Shown here one piece after another: positions 43,872 through 52,756 of a stretch of DNA of 64,000 nucleotides (the stretch's first letter is position 1; each line of letters starts with the position of its first letter). The position numbers and the translations under genes were made by a program. A model generated the notes under the pieces. It saw only the letters and a list, made by a program, of their open reading frames with translations, was not told the origin of the DNA and made no database searches. The DNA is from Gemmobacter denitrificans (GTDB lineage: Bacteria; Pseudomonadota; Alphaproteobacteria; Rhodobacterales; Rhodobacteraceae): assembly GCF_036964905.1 (NCBI RefSeq), contig NZ_JBALHR010000001.1:62001-126000 (forward strand). The letters run 5' to 3'.

Positions 43872-44871
43872 AGCGGATCCTCGGGTCAAGCATGCCATAC
43901 AGGATGTCGGCGATCAGGTTGAACAGAACGATCAGGATGGCAAAGATGAAGGCGAGGGTCTGCACCATCGGCAGATCATTGCCACGGATGGCCTGGATCA
44001 GGGCCGAACCGATCCCGTTCACCCCGAACAGGTTTTCTGTGATGATCGCCCCGCCAAAGATTGACGGGATGCCAAGCGCGATCACCGTAACGACCGGGAT
44101 CAGCGAATTGCGCAGCACATGTTTCAGCACCACGGTGCGTTCGCTCATGCCCTTGGCGCGGGCGGTGCGGACGTAATCCTGCCCCATGTTTTCCAGCATG
44201 GACGACCGCATGTAGCGGCTGATGGCTGCGGCATTGGCCAGACCCAGCACCATCACCGGCATCGCCATCTGCCGCAATTGCTGCAGAAAGCTGTCCCAGT
44301 CGGTGACCACAAGCGAAGTGTTGTATTTGGTCGGGAACCAGCCCAGACCCACGGCGAAAATGATGATGAACAGGGTTCCGGTGAAGAAGGTCGGCACTGA
44401 AAATCCGATCATCGCGAACATCGTGCCGAACTGGTCGAACAGCGAATACTGGCGATAGGCGGAATAGATGCCGATCGGCAGGGCGATCATCACACCCACC
44501 AGATAGGCCGTGCCGATGACGGTCAGGGTCTGGGGCAGGCGTTCCGCGATCAGGGCAAAGACCGGCGAGCGGCTTTGATAGCTGATGATGCGCTGCATGC
44601 CCTCGGCATAACTGGTGCCGAAGATGGCGTCGATGCCGTTCAGCGGTTCAACCCAGAAAAACTGTTTCAGCCACAGCAGATAGCGGACATGGACAGGCTC
44701 GTTCACCCCCATGGATTCGAGAATCTTCGCGCGCACTTCTGGCGGAACTGTCAGCGGAATCTCTGAAGCCGGGCTGCCGGGGGCAAGATCCACCAGCAGG
44801 AAGATCAGAAGGCTGATCAGCAAAAGGGTGGGAATCGCCGTCAAAAGCCGGCGCAGCGTGAAGGTGAGCAT
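43864..44871 (-). CDS. peptide ABC transporter permease (DppB/OppB type)
   Basis: 335 residues from the ATG at 44871, giving MLTFTLRRLLTAIPTLLLIS, the usual DppB start. About six membrane helices; the EAA loop reads YVRTARAKGMSERTVVLKHV, and the end is ADILYGMLDPRIRYD. It forms the transmembrane channel with the C-type permease. The gap to the upstream binding-protein gene (101 bases) holds a strong hairpin. Confidence 0.93.
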   Translation of the reverse strand: MLTFTLRRLLTAIPTLLLISLLIFLLVDLAPGSPASEIPLTVPPEVRAKILESMGVNEPVHVRYLLWLKQFFWVEPLNGIDAIFGTSYAEGMQRIISYQSRSPVFALIAERLPQTLTVIGTAYLVGVMIALPIGIYSAYRQYSLFDQFGTMFAMIGFSVPTFFTGTLFIIIFAVGLGWFPTKYNTSLVVTDWDSFLQQLRQMAMPVMVLGLANAAAISRYMRSSMLENMGQDYVRTARAKGMSERTVVLKHVLRNSLIPVVTVIALGIPSIFGGAIITENLFGVNGIGSALIQAIRGNDLPMVQTLAFIFAILIVLFNLIADILYGMLDPRIRYD

Positions 44872-44908
44872 GGGCGGGTAATCTCGCTTGGGGTGAGGCT
44901 GAACAATA

Positions 44909-44932
44909 GGCGGGGGCGTCATCGCCCCCGCC
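44909..44932 (-). promoter_or_regulatory. intercistronic stem-loop between binding protein and permease genes
   Basis: GGCGGGGGCG and CGCCCCCGCC form a perfect 10-bp stem around a 4-base loop. On the transcribed strand TATTGTTC follows, which is not a T-run. Such hairpins after binding-protein genes protect the upstream mRNA or partly end transcription, making the binding protein more abundant than the permeases. Confidence 0.6.
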
Positions 44933-44972
44933 CGCAGGCCGACAATCCTGCGCGGCCTACCTCAGGTCACAC

Positions 44973-46676
44973 TTACTTGATGCGGAACCAGTCCTGGGCG
45001 TTCCACATTTCGGTGTCCCAGGTGTTCAGGATCACACCGCCAAGGGTGTTCGAGGCTGCCGAAAGACGTCCGCGATCCACCAGCGACACCACGGTATAGC
45101 TGTCCTTGGTCAGCATGTCGTTCAGCTTCTTGGCGATTTCCGCGCGCTTGGCCATATCTGCGGTCTTGGCCAGTTCAGCCCAGAGCGTGTCATAGGCCGG
45201 ATCGCAGAAACGGTTGATGTTTTCACCCTGCCACTGGTTGGCGGGGCCGGGGATCTTGTCGCACAGATACTGGCCCAGATAGGGTTCCGGATCGGTGCCG
45301 TCGAAGTTGTTGGCATACATTTCGACATCGGCATAGAACTTCTGGAACGTGTCGGGCGAACCGGCATCACCGCCAAAGAAGACGCTGGCATCGATGTTCT
45401 TCAGTTCGACTTCGACGCCAAGTTCGGTCCACCAGTCCTTGATCACGGCCTGGAAGTCCTGACGCACGGGGTTGGTCGAGGTCTGGTACACAAGCTTCAG
45501 CTTGGCGCCATCCTTGTCGCGGATGCCGTCGCCATCGCTGTCTTTCCAGCCAGCCTCTTCCAGCAGGGCCTTGGCGCCATCCATGTTCTGCGGAATGCAC
45601 TCGGTATTGTCCGAGGCGAACATTTCCGGGGCGGGCACCAGGTTGCAGGTCGCGCGGCCAGCCGAGCCATAGCCGATATCAACCAGGATCTGCCGGTCGA
45701 TCGCCATCGACAGCGCCTTGCGGACGCGCAGGTCGCTCAGGATCGGGTGCGGATGCTTGGTGGTGGACCGTTCGCCTTCCGGCAGGGCCGGGTCAGGGTT
45801 GGTCATGTTCATCTCGATCCGCTCGACCAGCGTGCCGAAGCCGTTCAGCAGCACGCCCTTGCCGGCGGCAGACATCTGGGCCTGCATTTCCGGGTTGATC
45901 TGGGTGTTCCAGGCGTAATCGAATTCGCCGGTTTCCATGACAGCACGCGCAGCCGCCTGCGCATCGCCGCCACCCTTCACGGTCATCGTGGCGAAGGCGG
46001 GCTTGGCCGCGTCGCGGTAATTCGGGTTGGCTTCCAGCTCGACCACGTCATTGACCTTGAAGTCCTTGACCATGAAGGGGCCGGTGCCGATCGGCTTGAA
46101 GTTCTGCTCGGTGCAGGTCGAGGCTGCCGCGCCAAGGCAATTGGCGAACTGGGCGGCCTGCAGGATCGGCGAGGTGCCGCCGACAAAAGCCTGATAGGGG
46201 TTGGGCTTGGGCGCTTCGAAGGTGATCACGATGGTCTGATCATCGGGCGTGTCGATCGACTTGATGCCTTCATAGCGCGCGGCCTGGGCACAGCCGCCTT
46301 CGGGATGGGTGCAATATTCCCAGGTGAACTTGGCGTCTTTCGAGGTGACCGGCGTGCCATCCGACCACAGCATCCCCGACTTGATCTTCCAGGTGATCTG
46401 GGTCAGGTCGGCGGAAACGCCACCATTTTCAACGGTCGGGATCTGTTCGGCAAGACGTGCGAACACTTCGCCCCTTTCGTCAAAACCTGCCAGACCCTCC
46501 AGGATCAGCGACGAGGTTTCGACATCCTTGGTGCCCGACGACAGGTAGGGATTCAGGATCGACGGAGCTTGCCAGTACAGCACATTGACATGGCCATCGG
46601 CGCCACGGTCCGCAAAGGCTGCGGGGGCAAGGCCCACCAGCGCCACGGCACCCAGAAGGGCGGTTTTCATATTCAT
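44973..46676 (-). CDS. peptide ABC transporter substrate-binding protein (family 5)
   Basis: 567 residues; AAGGAGTGTAAACCG precedes the ATG. Signal peptide MNMKTALLGAVALVGLAPAAFA. SBP_bac_5 features: a GLAGFDERGEVFARLAEQIP lead, ITWKIKSGMLWSDGTPVTSKD, and LSDLRVRKALSMAIDRQIL. The mature protein has several cysteines (EYCTHPEGGC; NCLGAAASTC; ATCNLV; TECIPQ), suggesting disulfides. Ligand unknown; the linked M20 peptidases point to peptides or N-acyl amino acids. Confidence 0.93.
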   Translation of the reverse strand: MNMKTALLGAVALVGLAPAAFADRGADGHVNVLYWQAPSILNPYLSSGTKDVETSSLILEGLAGFDERGEVFARLAEQIPTVENGGVSADLTQITWKIKSGMLWSDGTPVTSKDAKFTWEYCTHPEGGCAQAARYEGIKSIDTPDDQTIVITFEAPKPNPYQAFVGGTSPILQAAQFANCLGAAASTCTEQNFKPIGTGPFMVKDFKVNDVVELEANPNYRDAAKPAFATMTVKGGGDAQAAARAVMETGEFDYAWNTQINPEMQAQMSAAGKGVLLNGFGTLVERIEMNMTNPDPALPEGERSTTKHPHPILSDLRVRKALSMAIDRQILVDIGYGSAGRATCNLVPAPEMFASDNTECIPQNMDGAKALLEEAGWKDSDGDGIRDKDGAKLKLVYQTSTNPVRQDFQAVIKDWWTELGVEVELKNIDASVFFGGDAGSPDTFQKFYADVEMYANNFDGTDPEPYLGQYLCDKIPGPANQWQGENINRFCDPAYDTLWAELAKTADMAKRAEIAKKLNDMLTKDSYTVVSLVDRGRLSAASNTLGGVILNTWDTEMWNAQDWFRIK

Positions 46677-46680
46677 CGGT

Positions 46681-47739
46681 TTACACTCCTTGTTGTTGGC
46701 TGTGCTCTTGTGCCCCGGATCGGCCGGTTTGCCCGGCTCTCGCGGCGTCTATCGGGGTGATCAGGTGACAGGCGACATAGCGCCCGGGTTCGGCCTCGGT
46801 CAGCACCGGCTCCACTTCGCGGCAGATGGGCATGACCTTGGGGCAGCGGGTGCAGAAGTTGCAGCCCTGCGGCGGATTGGCGGGCGAGGGCACATCGCCC
46901 TTCAAAATGATGCGTTCGCGCTTTTCGGCGCGCGACGGATCGGGGTCCGGCACCGCGGATAGCAGCGCCTCGGCATAGGGGTGCAGCGGGCGTTCATACA
47001 GCGCGTCGCAAGGCGACAGTTCCGCGATCTGGCCCAGATACATCACCGCCACGCGGTCGGCGATATGGCGCACCATCGACAGATCATGGCTGATGAACAG
47101 ATAGGTCAGCCCAAGCCGGTCCTGCAGATCCTCCAGCAGGTTCACCACCTGTGCCTGGATCGAAACATCAAGCGCGGCAATCGGTTCGTCGCAGACGATG
47201 AATTTCGGGTTCAGGGCCAGCGCCCGTGCGATGCCGATCCGCTGCCGTTGCCCGCCCGAAAATTCATGCGGATAACGATTGGCAAAGCGGCGGTTCAGGC
47301 CGACCTGATCCATCAATTCGTACACCCGCGCCAGCTTTTCATCACGGGTCATGCTGGTGTGTTCATCCAGCGGTTCGGAGATGATGTCGGCCACGGTCAT
47401 CCGCGGGTTCAGGCTGGCCTGCGGGTCCTGGAACACCATCTGCATCTTGGGGCGGATCGCGCGCAATTCGCTGCTGTCCAGCGCCAGAACATCGGCCCCA
47501 TCCAGCATGACCGACCCTTCGGTCGGCTCGTACAGCCGGATCAGACTGCGCCCGACCGTGGATTTGCCACAGCCGGATTCGCCCACCAGCCCCAGCGTCT
47601 CGCCTTCGAAAATGTCAAAGCTGACATTGTCCACGGCCTTTACATTGCCGCTATGGCGCCGCAGCAGTCCGCTATAGATCGGGAAGTACATTTTCAGATT
47701 GCGTACCCGGACCAGCGGGCGAAGGGCGTCGTCACGCAT
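46681..47739 (-). CDS. peptide ABC transporter ATP-binding protein (DppF/OppF type)
   Basis: 352 residues from the ATG at 47739. Walker A GESGCGKST, signature EFSGGQRQRIGIARALAL, Walker B KFIVCDEPIAALD, switch ISHDLSMV. The C-terminal region has the Cys cluster NFCTRCPKVMPIC typical of the oligopeptide family tail. It starts within the end of the preceding ATPase gene (8-base overlap) and is followed 5 bases later by the binding-protein gene. Confidence 0.94.
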   Translation of the reverse strand: MRDDALRPLVRVRNLKMYFPIYSGLLRRHSGNVKAVDNVSFDIFEGETLGLVGESGCGKSTVGRSLIRLYEPTEGSVMLDGADVLALDSSELRAIRPKMQMVFQDPQASLNPRMTVADIISEPLDEHTSMTRDEKLARVYELMDQVGLNRRFANRYPHEFSGGQRQRIGIARALALNPKFIVCDEPIAALDVSIQAQVVNLLEDLQDRLGLTYLFISHDLSMVRHIADRVAVMYLGQIAELSPCDALYERPLHPYAEALLSAVPDPDPSRAEKRERIILKGDVPSPANPPQGCNFCTRCPKVMPICREVEPVLTEAEPGRYVACHLITPIDAARAGQTGRSGAQEHSQQQGV

Positions 47740-48742
47740 GGCCGGGCTCCGGGCTCCAGTGGCAGGCAACGTCATGGCCAAAGCCCAGCGGCTGGCCATC
47801 GACGGGGCGGCGTGCGGGGTTCTGGCTTTCGCAGACCGGCATCACATGGGTGCAGCGGCCCCGGAACGGGCAGGCAACCGGAGGGCCGACAAGGATCGGC
47901 GGCTGGCCTTCGATGGCCTGCAGCCTTTCGCCACGCTGCCCGCCAAGGCGCGGAATGGTGCGCAACAGCGCGCGGGTATAGGGGTGCTGCGGGTTGCGGA
48001 ACAGCTCTTTCACCGGGGCCTGTTCCACGACCTGACCGCCATACATCACCAGAACGCGGTCGGCAATTTCGGCCACAACGCCCAGATCATGGGTGATCCA
48101 GACAATCGCCATGCCCAGCTTCTGGCGCAGTTCCTTCACCAGTTCAAGGATTTGCGCCTGAATCGTCACATCCAGTGCCGTGGTCGGTTCATCGGCAATC
48201 AGCACCTCGGGGTCGCAGGCCAGGGCAATGGCGATCATCACCCGCTGGCGCATCCCGCCGGAAAACTGATGCGGATAGGCTTTCAGGCGTTTGCGCGCAT
48301 CCGGAATACCGACCAGTTCCAGCAATTCCACCGCCCGCGTTTCGGCTTGGGCTTTCGTCATGCCCATATGGGTGCGCAGCGGTTCCATGATCTGATTGCC
48401 GACGGTGAAAACCGGATTCAGGCTGGTCATCGGGTCCTGAAACACGAACCCGACCCGCGCCCCGCGCACCTGACGCAGTTCTTCGGGGCTGGCCTTCAGC
48501 AGGTCCAGCCCGCCCAGCAGCACCTGCCCGCTTCGCATTTCGGCCGGGGGCGAGGGCAGCAGGCGGATCAGCGACATCATCGTCACCGATTTTCCCGAAC
48601 CGCTTTCGCCCACAACGCCCAGCAATTCGCCCGGCATCAGGTGAAAGTTCACGTCATTGACGGCATGAACCTCGCCGCCGCGGGTGTGAAACACGGTTTT
48701 AAGGCCGCGAACATCAAGCACGGGCTGCGCCCCATCGGGCAT
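47732..48742 (-). CDS. peptide ABC transporter ATP-binding protein (DppD/OppD type)
   Basis: 336 residues. Walker A GESGSGKSVT, signature QFSGGMRQRVMIAIALA, Walker B EVLIADEPTTALD, switch WITHDLGVV. The tail CPFRGRCTHVMPVC is the oligo_HPY-type Cys-containing end. It is the first gene of the leftward operon, divergent from the M20 peptidase with a 215-base shared promoter region, A/T-rich around 48745-48845. Confidence 0.94.
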   Translation of the reverse strand: MPDGAQPVLDVRGLKTVFHTRGGEVHAVNDVNFHLMPGELLGVVGESGSGKSVTMMSLIRLLPSPPAEMRSGQVLLGGLDLLKASPEELRQVRGARVGFVFQDPMTSLNPVFTVGNQIMEPLRTHMGMTKAQAETRAVELLELVGIPDARKRLKAYPHQFSGGMRQRVMIAIALACDPEVLIADEPTTALDVTIQAQILELVKELRQKLGMAIVWITHDLGVVAEIADRVLVMYGGQVVEQAPVKELFRNPQHPYTRALLRTIPRLGGQRGERLQAIEGQPPILVGPPVACPFRGRCTHVMPVCESQNPARRPVDGQPLGFGHDVACHWSPEPGHA

Positions 48743-48957
48743 AGGTAACCCCCCAGTTCTTTGTTTTTGTTCTTATTTCGTGCCAAGATTACGGCCCTTG
48801 GCTTCGTTTCTTCCTCGAGTGTTAGAGATTTTTCAACGTCTCGCAAGCGGCTTTCGGCAGAATGCCCGCTGCGAATGGCAGGCTGCTTATCGCGCTGACC
48901 GGGCTTGCCTTTGCCTTTCCCCGGCGGCAGGCTCGGCCCGACAAGACGGAGAAAGAC

Positions 48958-50121
48958 ATGCCCGATCAGCACGCGGCCCGTGAAATCCTGCAACATCTGG
49001 TCAGCTTCCCCAGCGTCAGTCGGGACAGCAATCTGCCCCTGATCGATTGGGTGGAAGCCTGGCTTGCAGGGCATGGCATCACCGCGACACGGGTCTGGCA
49101 CCCGGGCGGGCAGAAATCTGCACTCTATGCCCAGATCGGTCCGGATGTGCCGGGCGGGGTGATTCTGTCCGGGCACAGTGACGTGGTGCCGGTAGACGGG
49201 CAGGACTGGACTTCGGATCCCTGGACTGTCACCGAACGCGATGGTCGGCTGTACGGGCGCGGGGTCTGCGACATGAAGGGCTTTGTCGCCCTTGCGCTGG
49301 CGGCGATGGGGCGGGCGGCGCAGGCCCCGTTGAAGCGCCCGCTGCAGATCGCGATTTCCTATGATGAAGAACTGGGCTGCATCGGGGCAGAACCGATGAT
49401 CGCCGAAATGGCTGCCCGCCTGCCGCGCGCGGCGGCAGTGGTGGTGGGCGAACCCTCGCAGATGCGCATGGTGAACGGGCACAAGGGCGGACACGGATTT
49501 CGCGTTCATGTTCAGGGGTTTGAGGTGCACAGTTCCATCATGCACACCGGGGTTTCCGCCATCATGGAAGGCGCGCGGCTGATCGACTGGGCCAACCGGA
49601 TCAATGCCGAAAATGCCCTGCGCCCGCCGTCTGCCATGGCGGCGAGCTTTGATCCGTCCTGGACGACGCTGCATGTCGGCACGATCCGGGGGGGCACGGC
49701 CGAAAACATCACTGCCGCCGAATGTCAGTTCGGCTTTGGCTTCCGCGTTGTGCCTGGCGAAAACCCGCAGGATTGGGTGGCAAAGCTGCGGGCCGAGGTG
49801 GCACGGATCGAAACCGGCATGCAGGCGATCCGGCCCGAAACCGGCATCCGTCTGGAACAGGTGTTCTTTGTCCCGCCGCTTGTGCCTGAAACCAATGGCG
49901 CAGCCGAGGCGTTGGTGCGCAGGCTGACCGGGGACAATGCCACATCCGTGGTGAGCTATGGCACCGAAGCCGGGCAGTTCCAGGCCGTCGGCTATTCGAC
50001 GGTTGTCTGCGGCCCGGGCGATATTGCACAGGCCCATCAGCCCGATGAATGGTTGGCCGTCAGCCAGTTCGAGGCCGGCTGGCGCTTCATGGAGGCATTG
50101 GTTCAGGACCTGTGCCAATGA
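48958..50121 (+). CDS. M20 family deacylase (ArgE/acetylornithine deacetylase-like)
   Basis: 387 residues from the ATG at 48958 (CGGAGAAAG upstream). Zinc-peptidase motifs: LSGHSDVVPVDG, GRGVCDMKGFVALAL with the bridging Asp, SYDEELGCIGA with the catalytic Glu, and GTEAGQFQ near the end. Closest in look to ArgE. As part of a dpp-linked operon it more likely deacylates imported compounds than makes arginine. ATGA overlap with the next gene. Confidence 0.88.
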   Translation: MPDQHAAREILQHLVSFPSVSRDSNLPLIDWVEAWLAGHGITATRVWHPGGQKSALYAQIGPDVPGGVILSGHSDVVPVDGQDWTSDPWTVTERDGRLYGRGVCDMKGFVALALAAMGRAAQAPLKRPLQIAISYDEELGCIGAEPMIAEMAARLPRAAAVVVGEPSQMRMVNGHKGGHGFRVHVQGFEVHSSIMHTGVSAIMEGARLIDWANRINAENALRPPSAMAASFDPSWTTLHVGTIRGGTAENITAAECQFGFGFRVVPGENPQDWVAKLRAEVARIETGMQAIRPETGIRLEQVFFVPPLVPETNGAAEALVRRLTGDNATSVVSYGTEAGQFQAVGYSTVVCGPGDIAQAHQPDEWLAVSQFEAGWRFMEALVQDLCQ

Positions 50122-51464
50122 CGCCCTTCCCGATTTCCGAAGCAAGCCCGATCCGCTTTCCCGGCCCTGCGCCCAAGGCCTGCGATGCGGTGGTGATCGG
50201 CGGGGGCGTGATTGGCGTCATGACCGCCTGGCATCTGGCCGAACGCGGGCTGAAGGTGGTGCTGTGCGAAAAGGGCCGGATTGCCGGTGAGCAAAGCAGC
50301 CGCAACTGGGGATGGGTGCGTCAGCAGGGCCGCGATCTGGGCGAATTGCCGATCATGATCGAATCGCTGCGGCACTGGAAAGCCCTGTCGCAAGAGTTTG
50401 GCGAAGCGTTGGGGTTCCGTCAGGAAGGCGTGCTGTATCTGGCCAAGACCGATCGCGAAATGGCTGGGTTCGAAGATTGGTTGGCCCATGCCCGCGCCCA
50501 TGGGCTGGATACGCATATGATGACCGGGGCCGAGGTTGCAGGCCGGATAGATGGCGCAGCCAAGGTCTGGAAGGGTGGATTGTTCACCCCCTCTGATGCG
50601 CGGGCGGAACCTTGGGCTGCGGTGCCCTTGTTGGCGAAAGGCGCGGTGGCGCGCGGTGCGGTGATCGTGGAAAACTGCGCCGTGCGCGGGCTGGATCTGG
50701 CGGCGGGTCGCGTGGTCGGTGTCGTGACCGAACAGGGCCGCATTGCCTGCGATCAGGCAGTGCTGGCAGGCGGGGCATGGTCGTCGCTGTTTGCCCGGGC
50801 GGAAGGCGTGGTGATCCCGCAGCTTTCGGTGCGGGCCACGGTTCTGGCCACGGTGCCCTTGCCGCAGGTCTTTGCCGGCAATGCGGCCGATGATGATTTC
50901 GCGTTCCGCCGCCGCGCCGATGGCGGCTATACTCTGGCGCCGGGGGCGTCCCATGATTTCTTCATAGGCCCGGATGCGTTTCGCAACTTCGGCGCATATC
51001 TTCCTGTTCTGAAAAAGGATTTCAGGTCAACACGCTTTCATCCGCGCGCCCCTGCCGCCTATCCCGATGCCTGGGGCACGCCGCGCCGCTGGGACAAGGA
51101 CAGGCCGAGCCCGTTTGAACGGATGCGGGTCCTGAACCCTGCGCCATCGGCCCGGATCGTGGCCGAGCTGCAGCAGGAATTTGCCCGCGCCTTTCCGGCA
51201 ATCGGCCAGCCCAAGCTGCAATCGGCCTGGGCGGGCATGATCGACACCATGCCCGATGTGGTGCCGGTGATCGACCGGGTGGCGGCGATCCCCGGCTTTG
51301 TGCTGGCTACGGGCATGAGCGGGCATGGCTTTGGTATCGGCCCGGGGATGGGGCGCGTTGTGGCCGATCTGGTCGCCGGGCAGGCCGTGGGGCATGACCT
51401 GCAACGATTCCGCTTGTCGCGTTTTACCGATGGATCAAAAATCGCGCCCGGACCGTCACTTTGA
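50118..51464 (+). CDS. FAD-dependent oxidoreductase (DAO family)
   Basis: 448 residues. Rossmann FAD motif AVVIGGGVIGVMTAWHLAE (about 24-42), then GRIAGEQSSRNWGWVRQQGRD, the binding segment common in D-amino acid dehydrogenase/sarcosine-oxidase-like enzymes. The C-terminal ATGMSGHGFGIGPGMGRVVADL closes the FAD site. It likely oxidises a secondary or D-amine released by the M20 enzymes. The start overlaps the M20 stop, so the proteins are co-made. Confidence 0.9.
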   Translation: MTPFPISEASPIRFPGPAPKACDAVVIGGGVIGVMTAWHLAERGLKVVLCEKGRIAGEQSSRNWGWVRQQGRDLGELPIMIESLRHWKALSQEFGEALGFRQEGVLYLAKTDREMAGFEDWLAHARAHGLDTHMMTGAEVAGRIDGAAKVWKGGLFTPSDARAEPWAAVPLLAKGAVARGAVIVENCAVRGLDLAAGRVVGVVTEQGRIACDQAVLAGGAWSSLFARAEGVVIPQLSVRATVLATVPLPQVFAGNAADDDFAFRRRADGGYTLAPGASHDFFIGPDAFRNFGAYLPVLKKDFRSTRFHPRAPAAYPDAWGTPRRWDKDRPSPFERMRVLNPAPSARIVAELQQEFARAFPAIGQPKLQSAWAGMIDTMPDVVPVIDRVAAIPGFVLATGMSGHGFGIGPGMGRVVADLVAGQAVGHDLQRFRLSRFTDGSKIAPGPSL

Positions 51465-51536
51465 CAGGTTCGGGGGGCTTGCGGGCGGCGGGGCTTCGGC
51501 GCAGGCTGGAGGCCTGACTGCAACAGGACGAAGAAC

Positions 51537-52703
51537 ATGCCGCCCAAGAACCGCTTTGCCGAATTGCTGCCCGAAATCACCGCCTGGCGCCGTGACTTTC
51601 ACGAAAACCCGGAACTGCTGTTCGAAGTGCATCGCACGGCTGCGAAGGTGGCCGATCTGCTGCGCAGCTTTGGCTGTGACGAAGTGGTCGAAGGCATCGG
51701 TCGCACCGGCGTTGTGGGCGTGATCAAGGGGCGCAGCGATACGTCGGGTCGCGTCGTGGGGCTGCGCGCCGACATGGATGCGCTGCCGATCACCGAACAG
51801 ACCGGGCTCGATTACGCCAGCAAGGTGCCGGGCAAGATGCATGCCTGCGGCCATGACGGCCACACGGCCATGCTGTTGGGCGCGGCCCGCTATCTGGCCG
51901 AGACGCGCAATTTTGATGGCACGGCTGTTGTGATCTTCCAGCCTGCCGAAGAAGGCGGCGGCGGCGGGCGGGAAATGGTGCAGGACGGAATGATGGACCG
52001 GTTCGGCATTCAGGAAGTTTATGGCATGCACAACATGCCCGGCATCCCGGTTGGCCATTTCGCCATTCGTCCCGGTGCGATGATGGCAGCGGCGGATCAG
52101 TTCGACATCGTGGTCACGGGCAAGGGCGGCCATGCCGCCAAGCCGCATGACTGCGTCGATACCACGGTTGTCGCGGCCCATATCATCGTGGCGGCCCAGA
52201 CCATTGCCAGCCGCACTGTCGATCCGCTGAAACAGGTGGTGGTGTCGATCTGCACGGTTCAGACCGACAGCACGGCCCATAATGTCATTCCCCAGGTGGT
52301 GAAGATGAAGGGCACGGTGCGCACGATGGATGCGGCGGTGCAGGATCAGGTGGAACAGCGCCTGAAGGAAATCGTCGAGGGCACGGCTCTGGCGCTTGGG
52401 GCCCGCGCCGAACTGCACTACCAGCGCGGCTATCCCGTGACGGTGAATGCCGCGGAGAATACCGCCTTTGCCGCCGAGGTCGCTCGGGCTGTTTCAGGCA
52501 AGGTCGATACCGATACAGCGCCACTGATGGGTGCCGAGGATTTCAGCTTCATGCTGAACGAACGTCCCGGTGCCTATATCTTCCTTGGCAATGGCGATAC
52601 GGCGATGGTGCATCACCCCGCCTATAATTTCGACGACAGTGCCATCCCCTTCGGTTCCAGCTGGTATGCCGGCATGGTGGAAAGCCGGATGCCCGCCGCC
52701 TGA
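51537..52703 (+). CDS. M20 family amidohydrolase (hippurate hydrolase-like)
   Basis: 388 residues. WRRDFHENPELLFEVHRTA, LRADMDALPITEQ, MHACGHDGHTAMLLGAA, FQPAEEGGGGGREMV and APLMGAEDFSFML are the standard metal-binding and dimerisation blocks of the M20D aminoacylase/carboxypeptidase group. It removes acyl groups from N-acyl amino acids. Lies 73 bases after the oxidase, with a GAAGAAC ribosome site, and ends the rightward unit. Confidence 0.93.
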   Translation: MPPKNRFAELLPEITAWRRDFHENPELLFEVHRTAAKVADLLRSFGCDEVVEGIGRTGVVGVIKGRSDTSGRVVGLRADMDALPITEQTGLDYASKVPGKMHACGHDGHTAMLLGAARYLAETRNFDGTAVVIFQPAEEGGGGGREMVQDGMMDRFGIQEVYGMHNMPGIPVGHFAIRPGAMMAAADQFDIVVTGKGGHAAKPHDCVDTTVVAAHIIVAAQTIASRTVDPLKQVVVSICTVQTDSTAHNVIPQVVKMKGTVRTMDAAVQDQVEQRLKEIVEGTALALGARAELHYQRGYPVTVNAAENTAFAAEVARAVSGKVDTDTAPLMGAEDFSFMLNERPGAYIFLGNGDTAMVHHPAYNFDDSAIPFGSSWYAGMVESRMPAA

Positions 52704-52724
52704 GAACCGGGCTGACACAACCGA

Positions 52725-52747
52725 CCGGGGCCTGACCATGGCCCCGG
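52725..52747. terminator. hairpin between convergent M20D and glycosyltransferase genes
   Basis: CCGGGGCC (52725-52732) pairs with GGCCCCGG (52740-52747) around 7 bases. No clear T-tract. It separates the two convergent units. Confidence 0.55.
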
Positions 52748-52756
52748 CCCATGACA

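Noticed and set aside
48756..48772. GTTC-N9-GTTC direct repeat in the importer promoter, resembling an alphaproteobacterial LexA box
   Set aside because: LexA of this group needs GTTC-N7-GTTC; the spacing here is 9, and the surrounding sequence is a simple T-rich tract.
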